A DNA stretch of 64,000 nucleotides from Mytilus edulis (lineage: Eukaryota; Mollusca; Bivalvia; Mytilida; Mytilidae). Shown here in pieces: positions 57,299 to 64,000 of this stretch. The notes under the pieces were generated by a model. The model saw only the letters and a list, made by a program, of their open reading frames with translations. It did no database searches and was not told where the DNA came from. Position numbers and translations under genes: made by a program. Location of the stretch: positions 47,328,830-47,392,829 of the forward strand of contig NC_092344.1 of NCBI RefSeq assembly GCF_963676685.1. The letters are read 5' to 3'. The stretch's first letter is position 1; every line of letters begins with the position of its first letter.

Positions 57299-60200
57299 GT
57301 TATTTTTATTTGATTCTTTGAAAATAAGATGCAAAGTCACCGAACAATCAGGGGACTTACTTAGCTTAGTCCTATAGGCTATAGTCCAAATAATTATGAC
57401 GTCTTGAAAGGCTATTATAATTTTTTTCTTTGACGTTATAATAGCCTTTCAAGACGTCATAATTATTTGGACTATATAGGCTATAGATCTAACACATGAC
57501 TTCGCATTCTTATTCAATTTTTAACGTTTTAATACTGATATTTTCATTTTTTATTTTTTTTTAATGCGGTGGCACATTGATAGTAAAAAAAAATGATATC
57601 AGAACAGTAAATAGAAATAGTAAATAATGCCCCCCCCCCCCCCCCCCCATGTGGACTAGGGACAAGTTTACTTAAATGAGTGATTTTCCTGATCCCGGAT
57701 CCCGCTTACTATTTTGTCAAATTCCCGTATCCCGCTTACACTATGTACATAAGCAATTCTCATTTTTTTTGGTCATTTCCTGGGTCCCGCTAGACCTCAT
57801 TTCCCGTTTTCACGACACAATAATTTGACTTTCACGTGTCCCGCTTACCAAAAATCGACAATCCCGCTTCACTCTTAGACCCCAATGAGACCCACAAGTA
57901 ACATTATGTTTATAAAGCTATTAAAGGTTGAAAGTAAGAGTTGTCTTTCTTTAATAATCACCTTTTTAGTAGTACAAATTTATCACTAGACTAAGTGATT
58001 TAATTTTTTGTAGTTTTAAATATAGAATACTAATGATCCAGCGACTAATTATGATGCTAAAATTATCAGGGCCAACATCTGTGTTGTCTAGGATGACCAG
58101 GTCATGTCAGGTGATGACCTTGTATTGAATCTAGGATGACATAAAAATCACTTGTTTAAGTATCATACCTCAATTTCCTTTCAAAAAATCACTTCTTTAA
58201 GTATCATTATTCTAATAACCCCACTAATTTCAACCACCCCCAAACAGTGAAATTTTTATTGCGAACAGTAGAATTTTATTACATAATCTGAAAGACAAAA
58301 CCTTGAACTTTACAGGAAAAATGCTCCCACTGATGGGAAAAATCTGTTAAGAAAGTATTAGTTCATTAAGTTAAGCCATTATTATAGCATTTTTTCTAAT
58401 AAAATAGAATTTACAGCTAAATGATAGCATCAAAGGCATAAACCTTGCTACTTAAAAGAAGCAAAAAGTTAATTTTTTTCAAGTTTACTAATGGAAAAAT
58501 ATTATCTTAACCTATGTGAAACAGGCTATTATTTGAACTTGGAATTATTTTTAATTGTGGAATTTTCTTAAATTCTTGTTATTGAAATTCTTAATAAATT
58601 CCATGCTTATTTTGTACTGTAATGTTCTGTGCTGCACACAACACTTTCTATTACAAAGAAAATAGTATATTTTCACTAGAATGTACTGTGCCGTGCACAA
58701 CACTATCTACCCAAAATACATTGTATAGAAAGTGTTATGAACCGCTCAAAACATCATAACACCAAATAAACATGGAATTTATTATAATAATGAAAAGGTT
58801 CCTTAATGAGAAAAATTGATGCATCCTTGTATGGACCCTGCATAATTTAAATCATACATTGTAGGATCTATGTGGGGTCAGTAGTGAACCATATAATTTA
58901 TACTGTCTGTCCTTAAGTTGTCAGTCCATTATCATGTTAAAGTTTTGGTTTGAAATTTTGTTTACCATGAAGTGGTGGTCAAATAAACTTTTAAAAAGTT
59001 CATTCATTTGACTTATTGTTGGGTAACTGAAACCACATATTTATTTTTATTTGGCACAAGAGGAAAAAAATAATTCTGTAACTATAAATGAATAAAGAAG
59101 ACATAAACTGAAACAACTGTTTTTGTGGTTATAGTTTAATTGTATTCTCAGTTATGAATTTAGTGTCCTTAACCTCAAACATAATGTCCAATAAAATTTA
59201 AGTATGATGTATACAAGCTGAAGCCCCGCCTATCTTAATTGCCATGCTTGAGCAAACACTGATACAAACAAAGCAAGCAAGCCAAACAAAGATTTGTTTT
59301 GCTAGCATTAATGTAAAAGCTTTAAAAGATAAAATCTTTTCCCCCTGCAGGATGCTTTTGTGATGCTATGGAAAGGGTATTTGTCTTGTAAAAGCTCTCT
59401 TGTATACAATTGGCGGTTTCAGAATCAAATGAATTCTGGGTAATATTTTCAAAAACATACACCATCTTGAACAATTGGAATTCAACCATTGACATAAAAT
59501 AATTTTCATGTTTGGGTAACTCGCTAGTTACCCAGAATTCTTTAGATTCTGAAATGCCAAATTCTTGCCAGATTTTATCAAATTTATATGTATATGTATG
59601 TAAATCAAAGGTTTATATCAGCAATGTCTCTGACAAGTTTGAAAACTATCATCCTACATGTATGTAAAAGGAGTTATTTCACCTGCAAATATTGATTATT
59701 CATATAAAAATTTGAATTATAAGCCCATTTCACATGTACATTTCTTGACAGAATTTCTACCAAATTCTGTCGAAAACATTATATCAGCAATGTCAAGGAC
59801 AAATTTTTGATAACCAGTGACAAACTGTCATGTGATAGTTCCAGGGAATAAACTACAAAAAAATCAACTCATTTCTCTGATTGAAATGCTAGAGTTTCTG
59901 TTGCTTGACATGTAACTTTATACTGCTATGTTGAAAGTGGCTTTAAACACAAATCAATCTATCAATTGAAAGAGTCTTGATAGCATATTCTCTTGATAAT
60001 CAAGAATGTATGGATAAGAGTTGTTGTTGGGTTATTCCACTTACATGATATATATGATTTACATGTATCAAATTTTTGTAATAACCTTTTGCTTGTAACA
60101 TCATATATTCTGAATATAGTTACTTTACATGTACATGTAGTTGCTTTTTATACGACCCCAAAATTTTTTTTTGCGTGGTATAATGCTATCATGTCATCTG

Positions 60201-63200
60201 TGTCGTTGTCGTCCGAAGACACATTTAGTTTCCGGACTTAAGTTTTAGTGAATGGATCTTTTTAAATTTTTACCAGATGGTTCAATACCATTCTAGGAAG
60301 GGGGTTATGGTACCAATCGTTTTAGAATTAGGGACCAAAAAGGGGCCCAAATTAAGCATTTTTGTATTTTTCAAACAATAACTTGTGTTTAGGCCAAATA
60401 AAAATATATGTGTGGTTCCAGTAACCTGACCGACCCTAGTTCAAACCCTCTGACCCTAGAATTTTTTTTTCATTTCGGAAAAATAAATTTTCAAACGTTC
60501 AAATTTTGAAGATTGTGAATTAAAATAATAAAATTCTTAGATTTCTGTCATCTGAATTTCCATCAGAAGTATCTGTTATTGATAAAATGCAAGAATTCAT
60601 AACAACTCGTCAAAATGCAACAAAATTAACTAAAAAGGTAAATGACTGTCTTTATTTTGCAACCAAACACTTTTAAAATGGCTGACTTTCGGTATTGACA
60701 TTTATAATACCGGAAACAATTTTGGTAAACACGATTTTTTTCCTGATTTTGACAATCCAAAATAAAATTTAGAAAAAAAAATAAATAAAATTTGCCGACC
60801 TACCGACCCTATTTTTAAAAGTATGTTACTGGAACCACACATATATTTTTATTTGGCCTTATGTGTATGAATCATCTCTGAAATGATACCACAAGTTTCC
60901 ATACCATGGAGGGATAGTGAGTATAGAATTTGGGGGTTTATGGCTCAAAATCTTTTGGAATTAAGGGGCAAAAAATGGGGAAAAACTAGTTTTTTCTGGT
61001 CAATGGACAATTAAGACAATTTAAAAGCAGTGAAAGGGAGGTAATTCAAAAACATTTAACATACTTTGTTGTGTATGTTCGGATTTACCTCTCTTACACT
61101 ACTTAAATTATGTATAAAGTAATGTTAGGTTTTTGACTATTTGCAAAAAAAAGGGGGTGGTAGTAGTTTTCAATTTCTTTTCCAAATTTATCAAATTTTA
61201 AATTTTTGAAATCTTTAATTGCACAATATTGTGCAATAGATTTGTAAGATCTTGACATTTGTTTTGTGTTAAAAACCCATATTATGTCAAAAATTTGATC
61301 ACAATCCAAATTCATAGCTGTATCAAGCTTGAATGTTGTGTCCATACTTGCCCCAACTGTTCATGGTTGACCTCTGCGGTTGTATAAAGCTGCACCTTGC
61401 GAGCACCTGGTTTTGTATTTATTGGTTAAAAAGACAGTTTACTATAAAGGAAGTAAAGTTAAGAAATTTTTAGCCCTATTAAAAGACATACTGTGGATTC
61501 ATTATTATTTGTTGGATACCAATTTTCATGGATTTTGTGGGGACTGTTAAACCACGAAATTAAATGTTCAACGAATAACAAATTTTCTATAGGCTTGTAT
61601 GCAGACCTCGGCAAGACCACAAATTAAAAATATCAAAGATTATGTAAGTTTTCCTTAATCCATGAAAATTAATACCCAAGAAAATTAATGAATCCACAGT
61701 ATATGTTTTCCAATATTATTTATAATTTATCATGTTGATCCACATATGTTCTTATTAAATGTACGAGGGTGCTAATGCCCTTTACCGTCAGGCGTCAAAT
61801 GGTAATTTTTGGCTACCGTTAGCATCAAATTGGTTAAAATTTTACCTTGATTTTGTCAAAATATTCTTATAATGATTCCTCAGATGTCTCAAATAGTTAT
61901 TGTTACTGTTATTTAATAATAAAAAAAAAAGCATGTTTCGTCAAATTCAGCTGATTTTTTTATCGTCTAAAAGAAAGTGTACATTTTATGGTCATGTACT
62001 AAAAATTACAGTTAACGTCATTTGGCAAGAATTTTTGCCCTTATACATCATGAAGGTACATGTACCCCATTACTACCTCATGTACTCATTCTAGATTTTT
62101 TTCATTTTTAAGCTGATGAAGTTGAGGAGGTTTTTGCAGAAGATTATGATGACCCTGTGAAAGAAGCAGAATATGAAAAGCCAGCAGACATTCCTGAACC
62201 TCAATCAGAAGAGGAGGAGGAAGAGGAAGACGGACCTCTCATCCATCACATACCAGCATGCCCTAATAGATCTAATAAATACCACACATGTGTCGATTAC
62301 TGCAAGGAAAAGTGGGGGATGAAAGAATTCCAGAAAGACTCAGATATGATAAGAAAACGAGACAGAATGTTAGGGAAATATCCATTACCGGATGGTTGGT
62401 TAGAAGTTGCTGATCCTGAAACGTAAGAAAACAGTTGTTAAAAACTACATATGCATTTACATGTACATTTACATGTATTAATATTTGTATCAGTCGGGAG
62501 GAAAACAGATGAAATTGTACATTTTATTAAAATTTCACCACAAGATAGTGATTTTTAACAAATACTGAATTCAAGCCAATATGCCAAGAACACTTTAATG
62601 CTTGGTTCACATATATATAGTAAAATTCCATGAAATAAGTACTGCTCCAATAGTATGAATGAATCATCTACCATGAGAAGCCTTTTAAGGCAAACAAAGA
62701 ATTATCAGTTTTGTTCATTTTACTTATAGAATAACAATATTTTCCTCCACATCCGTTAAATTTGTCAAGATTTTTAGTGTCTGTAATGGTTACTGGTATA
62801 CCTTCAGTTATCTCTCTTGAGCAACTCTTCAGTTTTCTTGAGAATTCAATATGATAAAATAATATGAATTTTCCTTTCAGAAATAGATACTATTACTGGA
62901 ACTTGGTAACAGATCAGGTGTCATGGCTGTCACCCGTACATCCTTCTGCACAAATAACCTTATCTGCTGACAAAATACAAGGTAATTATGACTCTTGATA
63001 AAAAATGAACTAGGTAACTAACTGCCTTTCTTACAATGCTGCATGGCAATTAATTACTCTTTTCCACTACAATTGAATTATCTCCCTTTAATAGCTGGAA
63101 AGATTTCATATATAAAACTTTAAGTACATTTGTTGTTGTATGGTTGCCAATGAGACAAATTAAAAAAAAAAGAGCCAATAAGAATAAGATTTGATATGCA

Positions 63201-63573
63201 TCTACTAGTATGTCCCTTTATCAGCTTAAAAATTTCATAAGATGACTAAACATGAGATTACTACCTTCTTTATGAAGAAGATAAAGTTGAAAAAGTACAT
63301 GATAATATTTTTTAAAACTGTATTAAATAGTGATCTCTTCCTATCTACACATGTGCTTAGGGGACTTATTTTCAATTAAATCTCTGTTGTTTAACTGTTT
63401 TATATATTTTTTGGCAATTTTAAATTATTGGATTCATTTTAGAATAAAAATACCATATTTTTTTGTATGTTTTAGCAATATTTGGAGATTCAGCTATAGT
63501 GAGTAGCCATGAAGATGATTTTCATCTTAGTGATGATGAAGAGATGGATGTCAATGATTCAGAGAGTTCACCT
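57229..63573 (+). CDS. PQBP1: Polyglutamine-binding protein 1, 5' part, 4 coding exons, partial
   Basis: PQBP1 is a nuclear WW-domain protein. It binds splicing factors (through U5-15kD and WBP11) and, in vertebrates, acts as a cofactor of cGAS in sensing retroviral DNA. Coding exons: 57229-57298, 62113-62422, 62881-62981, 63476-63573; phases agree. The N-terminus MPLPQALLARLQKRGIVK matches the family start, and AEDYDDPV is also conserved. An acidic run (SEEEEEEEDG, 55-64) comes next, then a Cys/His segment ACPNRSNKYHTCVDYC (72-87) and the WW domain about 114-146 with W119, the aromatic triplet YYY and W142. After that ITLSADKIQ and an acidic Ser/Asp stretch. The polar-rich middle and the C-terminal U5-15kD-binding region are off the right edge. 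Intron 1 is 4.8 kb and full of MITEs. Confidence 0.94.
57380..57476. repeat. 41-bp perfect hairpin in PQBP1 intron 1
   Basis: Arms 57380-57420 and 57436-57476 are exact complements around a 15-nt T-rich loop; they include ATTATGACGTCTTGAAAGGC. Sequence beyond the arms (AGGCTAT on both sides) is not paired. Likely a recent tiny MITE or a templated inversion. Confidence 0.88.
57630..57648 (+). repeat. 19-C homopolymer
   Basis: Uninterrupted C run in PQBP1 intron 1; other long runs are 13 C at 35335 and 14 G at 41232. Confidence 0.9.
57675..57895. repeat. Dispersed repeat rich in TCCCGCTTAC
   Basis: GATCCCGGATCCCGCTTACT, then four more TCCCGCTT phrases before GACCCCAATGAGACCCAC. Resembles a repeat known to me from Mytilus; not coding. 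Confidence 0.45.
58521..58786. mobile_element. MITE family 2, copy B, right end lost
   Basis: Starts ACAGGCTATTATTTGAACTT like copy A (12898). The copy A middle appears here in mirrored order: ACAACACTATCTACCCAAAA, then AGAAAGTGTTATGAACCGCT. It stops at GGAATTTATTA, where the inverted-repeat arm begins. Confidence 0.75.
58787..58998 (+). repeat. Right arm of the 210-bp inverted repeat
   Basis: Complement of 55205-55424; see the left arm. The arm abuts the broken MITE directly, so its insertion or copying may have removed the MITE end. Confidence 0.8.
59407..59563. mobile_element. MITE family 1, copy B
   Basis: CAATTGGCGGTTTCAGAATC and AATTCTGGGTAATATTTTCA match copy A at 11366; the right end GAATTCTTTAGATTCTGAAA mirrors it. 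A central deletion makes it about 35 bp shorter. Confidence 0.75.
60151..61050. repeat. Bivalve-type dispersed repeat (TATACGACCCCAAAATTT), split by a MITE
   Basis: TATACGACCCCAAAATTT, TCGTTGTCGTCCGAAGACAC and GGGACCAAAAAGGGGCCCAA before the MITE at 60392; GGGGTTTATGGCTCAAAATC and GGAATTAAGGGGCAAAAAAT after it. The repeat was present before the MITE inserted. Confidence 0.6.
60392..60858. mobile_element. PIF/Harbinger-type MITE with TTA target duplication
   Basis: Perfect inverted repeats of about 34 bp, GGCCAAATAAAAATATATGT and on, at 60392-60425 and 60825-60858, flanked by TTA on both sides (60389-60391, 60859-60861). The 3-bp TWA duplication fits PIF/Harbinger. The 467 bp interior is non-coding. 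Confidence 0.85.
61488..61702. mobile_element. MITE with ATACTGTGGATTCATTA ends
   Basis: 17-bp complementary ends, ATACTGTGGATTCATTA and TAATGAATCCACAGTAT, enclosing partly complementary flanks (TTTTCATGGATTTTGTGG, AATCCATGAAAATTAAT). Probably a TA-inserting MITE. Confidence 0.75.
62113..62422 (+). CDS. PQBP1: PQBP1 coding exon 2
   Basis: Phase 1 in (TTTAAG acceptor), phase 2 out (AAAC|GTAAGA). Encodes the YDDPV motif, the Glu run, the CPNRSNKYHTCVDYCKEKWG segment and the first half of the WW domain (PLPDGWLEVADPE). Confidence 0.95.
62881..62981 (+). CDS. PQBP1: PQBP1 coding exon 3 (second half of WW domain)
   Basis: NRYYYWNLVTDQVSWLSPVH then PSAQITLSADKIQ. Acceptor TTTCAG, donor CAAG|GTAATT. 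Confidence 0.95.
63476..63573 (+). CDS. PQBP1: PQBP1 coding exon 4
   Basis: IFGDSAIVSSHEDDFHLSDD followed by EEMDVNDSESSP. Acceptor TTTTAG, donor CCT|GTAGGT. Acidic and serine-rich, no known domain; supported by phase and splice sites rather than homology. Confidence 0.8.
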
Positions 63574-63699
63574 GTAGGTTTTTTTTGTAGTTTATTAATT
63601 AGTTTCTTAAAACATTTCTGGCCCACGAAAACTTTCTTGTAGGTTTGAAATACTTTCTGGTTTTAAACAAATATATATATATTCTGTCTTGTTGTGTGA

Positions 63700-63880
63700 A
63701 AGGCTTATGATTTATCATAAATTTGGCTGTTGGTTTTATCTTTTGAATATTTCACATTTTGCCTTTTATGGCTGAACTGGTTTTGCTCATTATGCAAGTC
63801 TGTATGGTGACCTACATTTGTGTATAGTTGCAATTACATCCTTTTTTTATGGTGGGTTGTTATCTCATTTATACAGCAGT
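63700..63880. repeat. Mussel-type dispersed repeat, diverged
   Basis: TTTATGGCTGAACTGGTTTT, then GTATGGTGACCTACATTTGT, related to 22912-23035 and 31490-31610. Lies in PQBP1 intron 4. Confidence 0.5.
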
Positions 63881-64000
63881 CCTTTATTTTTATTGTCTGA
63901 ATTTGAAATCATGGACAAAAGTCTGCATTTTAGGCTTGAGTAAAATTTTGTGTTTGAAGTAAATTTCTTCAAAATCTAATACAGAATACAGTACCCGGTT

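Overview
The window is AT-rich animal nuclear DNA with spliced genes, long introns and a very high load of decayed transposons. Several dispersed repeats are ones I recognise from marine mussels, so I read it as a bivalve mollusc, most likely Mytilus or a close relative. That placement rests on memory of the repeat families, not on a search. Four protein genes can be built exon by exon with matching splice phases.

Layout. (1) 1-14241, minus strand: 5' half of an ABCA-subfamily lipid transporter (ABCA3-like). Nine coding exons give residues 1-608, ending inside the first nucleotide-binding domain; the rest lies off the left edge. Its introns hold a 2.4 kb foldback element made of two opposed satellite arrays (701-3082), a complete-ended but dead Tc1-type transposon (5066-6382), a reverse-transcriptase fragment and several MITEs. 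(2) 14242-33625: about 19 kb intergenic, with no gene I can support; it holds repeats, including a MULE-type transposon with long terminal repeats, a decayed transposase and a 9-bp target duplication (29980-31898), and a hairpin-rich foldback element (32917-33482). (3) 33734-34576, minus strand: a complete small ninjurin gene, 130 residues in two coding exons. (4) 34577-40966: intergenic repeats, including a second reverse-transcriptase fragment. (5) 40967-54634, minus strand: complete NAPE-PLD gene, five coding exons, 370 residues, all seven expected zinc ligands present. Intron 3 carries a 6.2 kb array of about nine 500-bp units, into which a hAT-type MITE has inserted. (6) 57229-63573, plus strand: 5' part of PQBP1, four coding exons to residue 193 with the whole WW domain; the gene runs off the right edge.

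NAPEPLD and PQBP1 are head to head. Just upstream of the PQBP1 start there is an ETS-type motif and an inverted pair of interferon-response-like motifs, so a shared bidirectional promoter is plausible. The four genes have unrelated jobs: lipid transport, plasma-membrane rupture/adhesion, N-acylethanolamine synthesis, and splicing/innate DNA sensing. I see no operon-like logic and no new multi-gene system. The most unusual content is the structure of the repeats.
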